DNA from: a virus
IMG/VR virus record: IMGVR_UViG_3300042345_000282
Coordinates: 36,328-100,327 of that record
DNA: 64,000 nucleotides
Reading direction: 5' to 3' (one strand)
Shown here: in pieces, positions 48,698-57,638 of the stretch
Layout: every line of letters begins with the position of its first letter
Numbering within the stretch: position 1 is the first letter of the stretch
Position numbers and translations under genes: made by a program
Notes under the pieces: generated by a model
The model's database searches: none
Told to the model about the DNA's origin: nothing
The model's input: the letters and a program-made list of their open reading frames with translations, nothing else

Positions 48698-49085
48698 TTA
48701 AATACCTTATTAATTCTTTATCTGTAGGTTTCACACTGTAGTTCTGTTTAAAGAATATCTCATAACTATCACTACCGTATTTACCAATACCATAGAGTAT
48801 ATTAGCATTTATTTTGTCCCAAGTCAAGTAATCACGGCTCATACCACGCAACCTTTTTTCCCTGATATTATACATACCAAGAGGCTTGATGATATCGATC
48901 ACTTGTTCTGGTGTACTATTTAGGAGACTTCTTGGGTTTGGAAACTTTTTTAGGAACTTTGGAAGCACGTACTTTACTGGCTTTCTTCCCGTTTGGTTCA
49001 GCATGATCACTCCTACCATGTGTTCCCATTCGTTCTTTATCTGTTGCTGAACCATTAGATCGTCTCTTAGTGCTTTTACCTTCAC
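48675..49085 (-). CDS. HhH-GPD DNA glycosylase-like protein
   Basis: 136 aa; GTG start at 49085 with GGGAG seven bases upstream. MVGVIMLNQTGRKPVKYVLP and FPNPRSLLNSTPEQV then NANILYGIGKYGSDSYEIF resemble the MBD4/endonuclease III glycosylase core. A base-excision repair or modified-base enzyme. Overlaps the upstream gene by 170 bases in another frame. Confidence 0.65.
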   Translation of the reverse strand: MKVKALRDDLMVQQQIKNEWEHMVGVIMLNQTGRKPVKYVLPKFLKKFPNPRSLLNSTPEQVIDIIKPLGMYNIREKRLRGMSRDYLTWDKINANILYGIGKYGSDSYEIFFKQNYSVKPTDKELIRYLNELNQDK

Positions 49086-49254
49086 TTTGCTTCTCCCTGT
49101 ATCTCAACACGCCATCTACTATGCCATATTCAGTAGTCTCTGTGACCAATCGCCAACCGTCAAAAACTACTATTTTTTCAGTGGTTTCACGCTCTAAAAA
49201 TTGCTTGAATTCTGATAGGCTATTATACTTTAATTTTTTAGGTATATACATCAT
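48916..49254 (-). CDS. Small protein overlapping the glycosylase gene
   Basis: 112 aa from ATG at 49254. N-terminal half is globular (MYIPKKLKYNSLSEFKQFLE; VVFDGWRLVTETTEYGIVDG); the C-terminal half, which shares DNA with the glycosylase gene, is Lys/Ser/Gly-rich (KKASKVRASKVPKKVSKPKK) and may be disordered. ATGA overlap with the gene upstream. The long out-of-frame overlap is unusual. Confidence 0.5.
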   Translation of the reverse strand: MMYIPKKLKYNSLSEFKQFLERETTEKIVVFDGWRLVTETTEYGIVDGVLRYREKQSEGKSTKRRSNGSATDKERMGTHGRSDHAEPNGKKASKVRASKVPKKVSKPKKSPK

Positions 49255-49517
49255 TGAAACTTGAGTTTGTACCAATTCAGTTCAGCATCAGAATATAAGT
49301 ATATCCTAGTTCTATGATTGTCAGTCAAAAAAGCCCAGGTATATTTTTGTTTAGGATTTAAAAATTTTAATTCTCTACCCGGGCCAAATACTTGCCAGCA
49401 CCATTCACGTATCGTACAAAAATCATGACCATCTTTATGAGGGTGGACGAACTCTAAGCAGTACCCAAAGTTCGCACCACCGGCAAATCTACGATCTAAT
49501 TTTTGTATGATTATCAA
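49251..49517 (-). CDS. Protein of unknown function, TTG start
   Basis: 88 aa if the start is TTG at 49517, right after the PRTase stop with GGTGG before it. The open frame extends further upstream but into that gene. NFGYCLEFVHPHKDGHDFCT; FGPGRELKFLNPKQKYTWAF. Function unknown. Confidence 0.5.
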   Translation of the reverse strand: MIIIQKLDRRFAGGANFGYCLEFVHPHKDGHDFCTIREWCWQVFGPGRELKFLNPKQKYTWAFLTDNHRTRIYLYSDAELNWYKLKFQ

Positions 49518-49518
49518 A

Positions 49519-50043
49519 TTACCACCAGTCTTCCCAAGGGAACACACACCATTCGGGATTCTCGGCTTTGTTGATCGCCAGGCCAACAAAGTCTGTCTCA
49601 AATTCGCTTGCTTGATTTTCGATCAATACAGCAAACCTGACATTCTTATGCCAAACACTAGCCCATGCTGTTTGTTCTTTAGGTAAGCAACCGCCTTGCC
49701 AATCGCTAACAATATTTTTAAATGTATTGCCAGTGTCATTGATGTCGTCAACAATCAAGATATTCTTGCGCATAGAAACATCCCAGCGACTCTTATATGT
49801 CTCTTGCTCTTCAGATGGAACAGTGCCAAATGCGTCCTCTGCCATCCATAGATTAGACTCAGCAGGATCTAATGCATAGAAAGGAATGTTTAGGTAATGA
49901 CTAAGCATCACGCCAGGAATCAATCCTCCCCTAGTCAAACCTACAATATAGTCAGGTCTGTAGTCGGCAGTATACATCTGACGCACGATTTCTAGAACCC
50001 CGCCCTTGACGAATTCATCTGTGTAATACATTTGTTTATCCAT
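49519..50043 (-). CDS. Phosphoribosyltransferase (hypoxanthine/xanthine/guanine type)
   Basis: 174 aa from ATG at 50043. DYIVGLTRGGLIPGVMLSHY and the PRPP motif ILIVDDINDTGNTF are those of purine type I PRTases; WVDPE-like end is weak. Beside QueD; with GMP reductase and FolE it points to guanine-nucleotide handling. Base specificity is not clear. Confidence 0.75.
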   Translation of the reverse strand: MDKQMYYTDEFVKGGVLEIVRQMYTADYRPDYIVGLTRGGLIPGVMLSHYLNIPFYALDPAESNLWMAEDAFGTVPSEEQETYKSRWDVSMRKNILIVDDINDTGNTFKNIVSDWQGGCLPKEQTAWASVWHKNVRFAVLIENQASEFETDFVGLAINKAENPEWCVFPWEDWW

Positions 50044-50045
50044 AA

Positions 50046-50237
50046 TTACCAATGCCTCATTACGTTTGCTATGATGAATAGACATGTTATCACATGTAAC
50101 ACTACCCATGAAGTTTTTAGGAACAATGCGATACGGGCTTCACGCAAAGTAAGTACAGGGACTCTAGGGCGATCCTCGTCGGTCTCACCCATTAGATGCC
50201 CTGTTGCTCTAGCCCAAATTTTTACTAGACTGTTCAT
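50046..50237 (-). CDS. Small C-terminally anchored membrane protein
   Basis: 63 aa from ATG at 50237 (ATGA overlap with QueD). Basic N-terminus (MNSLVKIWARATGHLMGETD), then one span (TSWVVLHVITCLFIIANVM). Function unknown. Confidence 0.6.
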   Translation of the reverse strand: MNSLVKIWARATGHLMGETDEDRPRVPVLTLREARIALFLKTSWVVLHVITCLFIIANVMRHW

Positions 50238-50683
50238 GCTTCGTAAATTGCGCTGTTTGCACCATGTTCGGCACATTCTACACGCACACAATAACAACGA
50301 TTGTTAGATTTCTCGCGAATTAAGTTATCAGCATAATTAAAAGCATGTTCAGCAAATTTTTCTGCGCCCACACCATTAAAATATGTAAGTTTTGCCAACC
50401 CCAATTCTTCTAAATGTTGAAAATCTGCAACGTGCGGGTCTGCTGTATCTAAACAAACCTTATGATCAAAACTGTCTTCTAACCATTTCTTTAAATCTTT
50501 AAGACCCCCGAAATCTACAGCCCAGTTTTTATCATCTAATGTCTCACATCCAAAAGTAAACTTGAATGATAAACTATAGCCATGCAATAAATGACAATGA
50601 CTATGCCCTGCATTGGGCTGTCTAAAGACTGCCGATAAACCTATGTTGTGTCCGTATGTTTTTGTTGAATAGTACTTTGCCAT
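50234..50683 (-). CDS. queD: 6-carboxytetrahydropterin synthase (QueD)
   Basis: 149 aa. SHCHLLHGYSLSF (zinc His, catalytic Cys), VDFGGLKDLKKWLEDSFDHK and VECAEHGANSAIYE match the T-fold PTPS/QueD family. Converts dihydroneopterin triphosphate from FolE into CPH4. Full-length for the family. Confidence 0.88.
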   Translation of the reverse strand: MAKYYSTKTYGHNIGLSAVFRQPNAGHSHCHLLHGYSLSFKFTFGCETLDDKNWAVDFGGLKDLKKWLEDSFDHKVCLDTADPHVADFQHLEELGLAKLTYFNGVGAEKFAEHAFNYADNLIREKSNNRCYCVRVECAEHGANSAIYEA

Positions 50684-50760
50684 CTCTAGTCTCCTTTACT
50701 AATGAGCAAGTTTGATGGCGGCAGAATTTATAAATCGGGATGACGCCAAGACCGATGTGA
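50684..50760 (-). other. Intergenic region with an imperfect inverted repeat
   Basis: 77 bases between QueD and the next gene. GGCGtCA...TGcCGCC could form a weak hairpin around a TTATAAATT late-promoter-like box. AAAGGAG precedes the QueD ATG. Confidence 0.35.
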
Positions 50761-50928
50761 TTATACGCTTTTTACTTCGTATTGTTCGCTAATTTTAGTA
50801 GTCAATGTTTCCCATAATGGCTCTAGTGCATTACGCGGATCCAACTCTACTTCTTGATCAGTGATACAAGATACATCATAATTGACGATAACCTTATCAC
50901 CTTTGTTATTCTCAAATGTTAACTTCAT
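50761..50928 (-). CDS. 55-residue acidic protein
   Basis: MKLTFENNKGDKVIVNYDVS at the start, then TDQEVELDPRNALEPLWETL. ATG at 50928 is chosen because AGGAG lies six bases upstream; it overlaps the Smr stop as ATGA. Unknown function. Confidence 0.6.
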   Translation of the reverse strand: MKLTFENNKGDKVIVNYDVSCITDQEVELDPRNALEPLWETLTTKISEQYEVKSV

Positions 50929-51137
50929 ATCCATCTCCTAACTATCACTGTTCCATATCTGTACATATGTGTCTCACAGCCTATTCTGTCAGTAACACTG
51001 TGTACTAATTGTATCATCTTTGCGCTGTTTCCGCAAATGATTTCTAATGGGAATTCGCCCTGATTCATCAATATAAAGTTCTCTACCATAGGTTCGACCT
51101 CACTATGTCTGACACCGTGTAGGTCTAACTGATTCAT
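50925..51137 (-). CDS. Smr-domain protein
   Basis: 70 aa, a bare Smr domain. LDLHGVRHSEVEPMVENFIL carries LDLHG; then LEIICGNSAKM and a short end. Smr domains of MutS2 and SmrA type nick DNA or cleave RNA; the usual GxG(x)xLr end is altered (YGTVIVRR). ATGA overlaps both sides. Confidence 0.7.
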   Translation of the reverse strand: MNQLDLHGVRHSEVEPMVENFILMNQGEFPLEIICGNSAKMIQLVHSVTDRIGCETHMYRYGTVIVRRWI

Positions 51138-51610
51138 GGCTTATCAGAGTACCTTTTTTGATTCTCTGCTTCCCATACACGCTCACGCAAGTTAGTGCTA
51201 CTGAAACTATGATCGCGGCTATTAAACACTAATTCAATATTACGCTTCTCGCAGATAGCACGACCAGTAAATTCACTTTGCATATACTCTACACCTAATA
51301 TACGAACATCAAGGGGTAGTGTTAGCAAAATATCTTCAAGGTCTTTTTCACTATTATAAACTACGATTTCGTCAACGAATCTATTTGCACTAAGTTGAAT
51401 CTGTCTTTCTACCAGGCTTTGTATGGGAGCATTCTTTTGAGGTCTGTCCCAACTCGCATTGTTTTGTAAACCTGCGATTAGATAATCGCAATGATTCTTT
51501 GCTTCTGCAAGCATAGCAACATGACCTGCATGTAACAAATCGAATTGGCTGAACGTGATACCTATCTTCAACCCTTTATCTTTTAATTCTTTTATTTTAT
51601 TGAATATCAT
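51134..51610 (-). CDS. Cytidylyltransferase-like nucleotidyltransferase
   Basis: 158 aa. ITFSQFDLLHAGHVAMLAEA carries the HxGH motif, and RDHSFSSTNLRERV the ISSTxxR-like end of TagD/RfaE-type enzymes. It activates a sugar or polyol phosphate. One of two HxGH enzymes in the window. Confidence 0.8.
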   Translation of the reverse strand: MIFNKIKELKDKGLKIGITFSQFDLLHAGHVAMLAEAKNHCDYLIAGLQNNASWDRPQKNAPIQSLVERQIQLSANRFVDEIVVYNSEKDLEDILLTLPLDVRILGVEYMQSEFTGRAICEKRNIELVFNSRDHSFSSTNLRERVWEAENQKRYSDKP

Positions 51611-51843
51611 CTTTTTAATTCACTCCAAAATTGTTTCTTATGTTGCTCTTCAAGCCAAACATCTTCATCAGTGAATGTAGGTTGTCTTTTGAGCATTTCC
51701 TCTAAAAGAAATTTGATCTCATAGAGTTCTTTTTTAGTCTGCCAAGATGTCCATCCGTCATTATAAGGGCTACAGATTTCTCCATGAGCCTTAATCAATT
51801 GCATTTTAATGCTATCTGGCTCTATTGGTTTCCTGTATCCCAT
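51607..51843 (-). CDS. Small protein of unknown function
   Basis: 78 aa from ATG at 51843 (AAGG site). MGYRKPIEPDSIKMQLIKAH; GWTSWQTKKELYEIKFLLEE. Familiar from large phages; function unknown. Overlaps the upstream gene by 32 bases. Confidence 0.6.
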   Translation of the reverse strand: MGYRKPIEPDSIKMQLIKAHGEICSPYNDGWTSWQTKKELYEIKFLLEEMLKRQPTFTDEDVWLEEQHKKQFWSELKR

Positions 51844-52006
51844 TTGCGACCTTATTAGTATCAATGATGATGTCCATTGCTTGACGTAGTAACTGTTCGA
51901 TAGTCACAAGTTTCTGTTCAGTTTCCCAAACTTTCTTGTGCTGTAGTTCTAATCTAGCCTCTAATTCACATACTTTAGAGAATAGTTGATCGTTAAAGTC
52001 TCCCAT
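51812..52006 (-). CDS. Small coiled-coil protein
   Basis: 64 aa from ATG at 52006 (TGATG overlap with folE stop). Helical throughout: KVCELEARLELQHKKVWETE. Unknown function. Confidence 0.55.
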   Translation of the reverse strand: MGDFNDQLFSKVCELEARLELQHKKVWETEQKLVTIEQLLRQAMDIIIDTNKVANGIQETNRAR

Positions 52007-52686
52007 CACTTACAGCCCTTCATTGCGATATTCAAAAACTCAGCACGGGCAGCAGGATCGTTCTTGAATCCACCACCAAGACGGCTTGTGACTGTGCTAC
52101 TACCTGTATCCTCTACACCACGACTCTTCACACAATAATGTTGTGCATCAATCATTACAGCAACATCTTCTGTGCCTAGGATGAATTGTAATGTGTGGAA
52201 GATTTGTTCTGTGAGGCGTTCTTGAATCTGTGGACGCTTGCTGAAGTATTCAACGATTCTGTTGATCTTGCTGAGTCCCAATACTTTATCCTTAGGTACA
52301 TATGCTACTGTAGCAAGACCATCGATGACAACAAAGTGATGTTCGCAGTTGCTTTGTACATTGACATTACGCTCAACGACCATCTCGTTATACTTCATCT
52401 TGTTATCGACCGTAGTACACTTAGGGAACGAATCATAATCTAGTCCCCAGAAAATCTCATTGACATACATTTTAGCGACACGCTTGGGTGTATCGATCAA
52501 ACTGTCATCGGTCAAGTCTAATCCTAAAGCCCTCATGATCTCAGCAAAGTTACCTTCGATGATATCAATCTGTTCTTTACGATCTAGATTGCGCTTTTTG
52601 ATTGGGGTTTCAACACCCATTTTGACTAGGTGTTCATGAACCTGTTTGCCAAGTTCTGGGTCTGTTTTTGTCTTATTGTATGACAT
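52006..52686 (-). CDS. folE: GTP cyclohydrolase I
   Basis: 226 aa. NCEHHFVVIDGLATVAYVPK (zinc Cys and His), GLSKINRIVEYFSKRPQIQE and AQHYCVKSRGVEDTGSSTVT are type I FolE signatures. First enzyme of the deazaguanine pathway, or of folate synthesis. Queuosine role is inferred from QueD and QueE nearby. Confidence 0.92.
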   Translation of the reverse strand: MSYNKTKTDPELGKQVHEHLVKMGVETPIKKRNLDRKEQIDIIEGNFAEIMRALGLDLTDDSLIDTPKRVAKMYVNEIFWGLDYDSFPKCTTVDNKMKYNEMVVERNVNVQSNCEHHFVVIDGLATVAYVPKDKVLGLSKINRIVEYFSKRPQIQERLTEQIFHTLQFILGTEDVAVMIDAQHYCVKSRGVEDTGSSTVTSRLGGGFKNDPAARAEFLNIAMKGCK

Positions 52687-52701
52687 TTAGTTTCTCCTTC
52701 C

Positions 52702-53451
52702 TTACACGGATATGTTAAATTTTGCATTGATATGCGGTAGAACTATTTGTTCTGCGAACCCTTTAAACTGTTCTCTACTTGGATGAGTAGCCCTGTATCG
52801 AACTTCTAGATTACTATGATTTCTTAAATGCTCGGGCAAACATGCGAATCCAGAATTCAAACACCAGTCCCAACATGTTTTGACTGGTAAGAAATTACTC
52901 CAGTCTATCATATCGTAAAGATGTTTAACGTTTGGATGCTTCATCATAGATTCTTCAGGTAAACCTGCTTCATTAAATATAGACATGAAGTATTTTACGT
53001 TGACAGATTTAAGATACCACTGAGTCCTCACTATATGTTCTAATGCATATATGCAGGAACCTACAGGGTCATAGTAGTTTTTGATATAAGAGATTGTATA
53101 GTTATCTTCTTCCCAGGGACGCAGGGAAACCCAACAACCTTCATCGTTGTCTATGAAACGAAATGTGAATCTAGACTTAAATCTATCTGTATCACTGTGA
53201 TAATTTTCTAGCCTATGAATGCTAGACCACATCACGCCTACTAATAGTTCTTGGGGATTAGATGATTTCAGAGCAGTCTCTACACCGTGAATGACGGATC
53301 GACTGATGTACCCATTACCTGCACCGTTAACGGCATAATTATATAAGGGTAGGTTTAAAGATTCGGCTACATAGTTTGGCCAAGCGATTCTGCCTTCAGT
53401 AGGAATACCCTCAGTAAAACTACAACCACTTACTATTAACTTTTCTAACAT
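52702..53451 (-). CDS. SGNH-hydrolase-like protein, copy A
   Basis: 249 aa. IVSGCSFTEGIPTEGRIAWP has the nucleophile-type Ser; NGAGNGYISR the oxyanion Gly block; VGVMWSS a block III-like segment; ATHPSREQFKGFAEQ a terminal His. Paralogous to the gene at 53520-54263. In phages such proteins may trim or transfer acyl groups on glycans. Late promoter with hairpin upstream. Confidence 0.65.
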   Translation of the reverse strand: MLEKLIVSGCSFTEGIPTEGRIAWPNYVAESLNLPLYNYAVNGAGNGYISRSVIHGVETALKSSNPQELLVGVMWSSIHRLENYHSDTDRFKSRFTFRFIDNDEGCWVSLRPWEEDNYTISYIKNYYDPVGSCIYALEHIVRTQWYLKSVNVKYFMSIFNEAGLPEESMMKHPNVKHLYDMIDWSNFLPVKTCWDWCLNSGFACLPEHLRNHSNLEVRYRATHPSREQFKGFAEQIVLPHINAKFNISV

Positions 53452-53489
53452 CGTCCTTCCTTACGCGGATAAAATTTGTAAATCAACTC

Positions 53490-53518
53490 GCTACCGTTGT
53501 GTAGCATATGTATTTATA
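53490..53518 (-). promoter_or_regulatory. Late promoter followed by a 5'-terminal hairpin
   Basis: Exact TATAAATA (53511-53518); predicted +1 G at 53505 is the first base of stem GCTAC...GTAGC (53490-53505). Confidence 0.6.
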
Positions 53519-53519
53519 T

Positions 53520-54263
53520 CTAACTGATATAACCCTTACTTTTTAAATGGGGCAATATCACCTTATCTACAAACATCTTACTAATAGCAGGCGTAGGATG
53601 CTGTGTTTCATCGAACTTCATACCTTCTCTTTTACCCCAATCATACATGTTCTTTATGGGTAGAACGTTACTATAATCTATCTGATCGCGCAGATATTTT
53701 ACGTCTGTATGATTATTATATTTCAAATAATCATCACCGTCTAAACTGTCGTAGTTATATGTAGTGAAAAAATATTTGATATTGTGCATTTTTAAGAACC
53801 ATTGAATGCGCAAAATATTTTCTATAGTGTTTATGTACAGACCTATATCATCATAATAATGTTTATAATAAATCTGACTTAATTCATCACTCCAGCCCGG
53901 ATGCATCAGATAATTATTCTGTTCAGCACCTACGCTACACGGTTGGCTGTAATACCAGTTGGTTGATTTGTGCGGATCCCACTGATAATAATCTACAGGT
54001 TCATGCGTCAGATATACAGACTTTCTAGATACTCCCGACCACATCACTCCCACTAGTAGATTTTCAGGTTTGTACTTTTGCACAGTCAAGCATTGATTGA
54101 CTCTGAAGATCACACGTTTAGAAATAATGTCGTTACCTGTGCTACCTGCACCGTCAAAAAAAGCCTGCATGTCTAATGCATCACGCAAGAATACAGGCCA
54201 GTTATCGCCGGGTACTTGTGTGAAACTGCAACCTGCTGATATCAATATTCTAGGATTTGCCAT
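53520..54263 (-). CDS. SGNH-hydrolase-like protein, copy B
   Basis: 247 aa. [54 protein letters not shown] and [20 protein letters not shown] align block by block with copy A, so the two are a tandem duplication. Starts inside the end of the GMP reductase gene. Confidence 0.65.
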   Translation of the reverse strand: MANPRILISAGCSFTQVPGDNWPVFLRDALDMQAFFDGAGSTGNDIISKRVIFRVNQCLTVQKYKPENLLVGVMWSGVSRKSVYLTHEPVDYYQWDPHKSTNWYYSQPCSVGAEQNNYLMHPGWSDELSQIYYKHYYDDIGLYINTIENILRIQWFLKMHNIKYFFTTYNYDSLDGDDYLKYNNHTDVKYLRDQIDYSNVLPIKNMYDWGKREGMKFDETQHPTPAISKMFVDKVILPHLKSKGYIS

Positions 54264-55278
54264 TTACAAAAACACCATTATACTGTTGCGTTACGCGGAC
54301 AAAAGTCGTACACTTGCTAAGATTTTTTAATGTATGCGCACCTACATACGTACATGTGCTACGGATACCTCCCAGTAAATCTAGTACTGTGTTATTAACA
54401 GGACCACGATATGGGACTACGACCGTTCGCCCTTCGCTACTACGATAACTTGCTATACCGCCGTTGTGCTTGTTCATAGCAGTATCAGAACTCATTCCAT
54501 AGAATGTAATTTTTCCATCTTCTACGGTGCCGCCACCTTCGTCATGTCCGGCTAACATACCACCAAGCATGACGAAATCTGCCCCTGCGCCAAATGCTTT
54601 AGCCACATCGCCTGGGCAAGTACACCCGCCATCAGCAATGATATGTCCCCCAAGCCCATGCGCCGCATCGCTACACTCAATGATCGCACTAAGTTGCGGG
54701 TAGCCAACCCCAGTTTGTATCCTAGTTGTACATACCGATCCTGGCCCGATTCCGACTTTAACAATATCTGCTCCTCGTAGTATCAATTCTTGTGTCATAT
54801 CTGCGGTAACAACGTTACCTGCAATGATTGTACAATGCGGAAATGCTTCGCGCACTTCTTCTACATAATCACCGAAATGATCGCTGTATCCATTGGCAAC
54901 ATCTATGCAGATAAAATGAATCTCAGGATAACTATTGATGATACGGCTTAGTCTTTGAAAGTCTTTCTCATTAGTACCTGTGCTTACTGCTAGATGATTA
55001 CCACCGATCTTGCCGATCGTATCAGAAAACTGATCTTCAGTATATGACTTAACAAGGCATGTGAACATACGATGTTCATATAATGCTTCAGCCATTCCTA
55101 GAGTACCTACACCATCCATGTTAGCGGCCATGACTGGAACACCTGTCCATTCAAAACCGCTATGCTTGAACTTGTAAGTACGATTCAAATCGACTTCTTT
55201 ACGACTAGATAGTGTGCTACGCTTGGGGCGTATCAATACATCCTTGAAGTCTAACTTGATATCTTCTTCGATACGCAT
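54250..55278 (-). CDS. guaC: GMP reductase (IMPDH/GMPR family)
   Basis: 342 aa. [54 protein letters not shown] with the catalytic Cys, [20 protein letters not shown] and [10 protein letters not shown] are GuaC-type; no CBS domains. It turns GMP into IMP with NADPH. It may rebalance host guanine pools. C-terminus is slightly longer than usual. Confidence 0.88.
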   Translation of the reverse strand: MRIEEDIKLDFKDVLIRPKRSTLSSRKEVDLNRTYKFKHSGFEWTGVPVMAANMDGVGTLGMAEALYEHRMFTCLVKSYTEDQFSDTIGKIGGNHLAVSTGTNEKDFQRLSRIINSYPEIHFICIDVANGYSDHFGDYVEEVREAFPHCTIIAGNVVTADMTQELILRGADIVKVGIGPGSVCTTRIQTGVGYPQLSAIIECSDAAHGLGGHIIADGGCTCPGDVAKAFGAGADFVMLGGMLAGHDEGGGTVEDGKITFYGMSSDTAMNKHNGGIASYRSSEGRTVVVPYRGPVNNTVLDLLGGIRSTCTYVGAHTLKNLSKCTTFVRVTQQYNGVFVNGKS

Positions 55279-55281
55279 TTA

Positions 55282-55470
55282 TTAAGCCTTTGCTTCCTTA
55301 CGTGCGTTCTTAGTAGCAGTGATTTCGTTACGGCGTGCCTTTACAGCCTTAGCAAGTTCACCAAGGGCCTTACGTGCGCGGGTACCGGCAGCGTTATTGC
55401 CCTTCTCAAACTTCTCATGTTCAGCAAGATATGCTTCCAAATGTGTGTTAATATCGTTATGTGCGCTCAT
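55282..55470 (-). CDS. Histone H1-like small basic protein
   Basis: 62 aa. EKFEKGNNAAGTRARKALGE then LAKAVKARRNEITATKNARK resembles the Hc1-type histone-like motif (KGN.AAGTRARKAL). Likely binds DNA or RNA. GGAG site; in operon with the glycosyltransferase upstream. Confidence 0.6.
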   Translation of the reverse strand: MSAHNDINTHLEAYLAEHEKFEKGNNAAGTRARKALGELAKAVKARRNEITATKNARKEAKA

Positions 55471-55482
55471 ATTTTTCTCCTA

Positions 55483-56652
55483 TTAATATTTGCTTTCTCT
55501 CGTATGATTACGATAATCCGTACTCATACGCAACCATTGCTCACCCTTACCTTCAAGGATGTCACAAATTCTATCTATCGTCTTGTCAGTCCAGTCACTT
55601 ATTTTACCCATGTATTGACTTTCAACAAAAATAGCATTGTTTAGTTTGATCAATGCATCAGTCTTAGACCATGGCACATACATACGTGAATGATCATTAG
55701 CGAATGTCTCGGGGAAACTGCGATATGCCGGATACACTACGTTGCATCCTAATGCATCTGCTTCGCTGACAGTATTACTCACCCAGTCTTGTAATGCACA
55801 GTTGAACAACACACGGCTGTCGTTCAATAAACTATAGTAATCATTCTTGTCGAGATCGCTATAAATTGTAAGTTTACCTTGTTCTTCAAGGCGTAGTGTA
55901 CGTTCCATATACGAACTGTTATTGCTACGTAACTTTGCGCCACTCAATAATGCAAACTCTACATCTTTGTGAATCTTAGTATATTCTTCAATGATGTCCA
56001 TGTAGAAGTCAGGCTGTTTCTCTTGATCCCAACGTGCGGCAAACACAACACGCAACTTACGCTTGTCGAAAGGCTTGATCTCTTTGACACGACCACGAAC
56101 TTCTTCTTTACCAAATGCAAGACCACTGATATTATAGATCGGAGCCTTCCAGCCTGCGACCTTCATATGCATGACCATCTCTTCATTGCTAGCCAATACG
56201 CCATCAACGAACTCGTTGACCATTTCTTCATACTTGCGCATGAAGCCTTGCATATCCCATACGTGCAAGAAGTCATCAGGGTCGATAGTCTGTGCTAGAC
56301 AACGAACGTAGACCTTAGGGCGATACTCTTTAGGTACTTGCTTGAGAATATAAGGGATGCTGTCAATACCACTAGTATACATGTCTTCAAAATAGATGAC
56401 ATCTTCGCTTGTGACTTCACCGATTTTCATCAATCTGACAAGTTCAGCCATCTGTGTGAGGCTGTAATATGTTCGACCATGTGCATCAAGCACTTGACCA
56501 GTAACGATGCTCTGATCGTTGCTCAATGTCTGACCATTGACTAATTGATAGTTGATATCTCTACGCTTGAATACACGTTCATTCCAGTCTTGCAACTGTA
56601 ATGTATATCTTGCCTTGTAGGGTTCTAGACCCATGTAGTATAATTTACGCAT
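55483..56652 (-). CDS. GT-B-type glycosyltransferase
   Basis: 389 aa from ATG at 56652. GTF segments: KLRVVFAARWDQEKQPDFYM, FALLSGAKLRSNN and NCALQDWVSNTVSEADALGC, the donor-site E-x7-E-like region of GT4-type enzymes. Start overlaps the upstream fusion gene by eight bases. Confidence 0.75.
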   Translation of the reverse strand: MRKLYYMGLEPYKARYTLQLQDWNERVFKRRDINYQLVNGQTLSNDQSIVTGQVLDAHGRTYYSLTQMAELVRLMKIGEVTSEDVIYFEDMYTSGIDSIPYILKQVPKEYRPKVYVRCLAQTIDPDDFLHVWDMQGFMRKYEEMVNEFVDGVLASNEEMVMHMKVAGWKAPIYNISGLAFGKEEVRGRVKEIKPFDKRKLRVVFAARWDQEKQPDFYMDIIEEYTKIHKDVEFALLSGAKLRSNNSSYMERTLRLEEQGKLTIYSDLDKNDYYSLLNDSRVLFNCALQDWVSNTVSEADALGCNVVYPAYRSFPETFANDHSRMYVPWSKTDALIKLNNAIFVESQYMGKISDWTDKTIDRICDILEGKGEQWLRMSTDYRNHTRESKY

Positions 56653-57418
56653 CACGCCTCTCTATATCTGCTTCTATACATTCAACACCATATTGTACTT
56701 CAAGTATGTGACAAGGTTCATCATAATTATTCTGGCCTTGATGCCACACTTTTTGACCAATCACATATTCTTCATTGGGATGTTTAGTAACTTTTATTAT
56801 ACTCTGATTATATTCAGTTACAATATCGCATTTACCCTTAAGTATATACCAATGTTCACTTCGGTTGAAATGACGTTGCATACTCAATTGTTTGCTTGGT
56901 TCGATCACTAATTCTTTTACTTTATAACCCGGTTTATCATCTAACACACGATAATAGCCCCATGGTCTGTGAACTTTCGGGTTCTTCCATTCTGCTAATA
57001 TCCAACTACTGCTATTGATTTTTGTAGTACCACCTACCCCGAATATAAACTCAATATTATCATCATTGATATCCATCTCAGGAATATTTTCTTTTGTGCG
57101 GTCACCGCCATTAGCAAATATAATTCTACTGTGTGGGTATTGTTTACGAACTAATCTTAAAGCATCTTTTGCGCTATTGTCGCTGTCATCAAATGATATG
57201 ACATCATGCACGCCTTTTAATTCGCTGATGATGATGCTACGGTCTTCAAACTGCATGAAAGGACGTCCTTTCTTGCGTTCTAACCAACTGTCAGAATTGA
57301 CACCGACGATTAAGATGTCTCCTAATGCGCCGGCGTTTCTGAACAACTCAATATGCCCAGCGTGAAGGGGGTCGAAACCCCCTGTCACTAAGACAACCTT
57401 AGGCGTTCTTTCCTGCAT
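56645..57418 (-). CDS. Fusion of an RfaE-type nucleotidyltransferase and a cupin
   Basis: 257 aa from ATG at 57418. N-terminal half: VTGGFDPLHAGHIELFRNAG with HxGH and GVNSDSWLERKKGRPFM, like HldE/RfaE C-domain. C-terminal half: PWGYYRVLDDKPGYKVKELV and SMQRHFNRSEHWYILKGKCD, a ManC/type II PMI-like cupin. The pair could activate and isomerise a sugar phosphate. The fusion is unusual. Overlaps the gene upstream by 20 bases. Confidence 0.75.
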   Translation of the reverse strand: MQERTPKVVLVTGGFDPLHAGHIELFRNAGALGDILIVGVNSDSWLERKKGRPFMQFEDRSIIISELKGVHDVISFDDSDNSAKDALRLVRKQYPHSRIIFANGGDRTKENIPEMDINDDNIEFIFGVGGTTKINSSSWILAEWKNPKVHRPWGYYRVLDDKPGYKVKELVIEPSKQLSMQRHFNRSEHWYILKGKCDIVTEYNQSIIKVTKHPNEEYVIGQKVWHQGQNNYDEPCHILEVQYGVECIEADIERRDA

Positions 57419-57602
57419 CAAACGCCCACATGTCTTTTGCGTCTTTCCCGGCAACGAATTTACTAAACTGACGATAAGCAAAACTCCTATTGTCATAGAG
57501 AGTCGCCTCGTCATACTTGTAGCCGAAGTCCTTACAGAAATTTAGATAATTTTCCAAATCATCAAAAATCTGCCTTACTCGGTTCTTGTCGTTCTTTGCC
57601 AT
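57399..57602 (-). CDS. Conserved-type small phage protein
   Basis: 67 aa from ATG at 57602 (AGGAG site). MAKNDKNRVRQIFDDLENYL and SFAYRQFSKFVAGKDAKDMW: helical, familiar in T4-like aquatic phages. Own promoter at 57639-57667. Function unknown. Confidence 0.6.
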   Translation of the reverse strand: MAKNDKNRVRQIFDDLENYLNFCKDFGYKYDEATLYDNRSFAYRQFSKFVAGKDAKDMWAFDAGKNA

Positions 57603-57638
57603 GTTTATTGCACTCCTAGTTAATTTAAACACAAGTTA

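Noticed and set aside
50684-50760. tRNA gene in the gap before queD
   Set aside because: The inverted repeat cannot be folded into a cloverleaf, and no T-loop GTTC sequence is in the right place. I saw no tRNA elsewhere.
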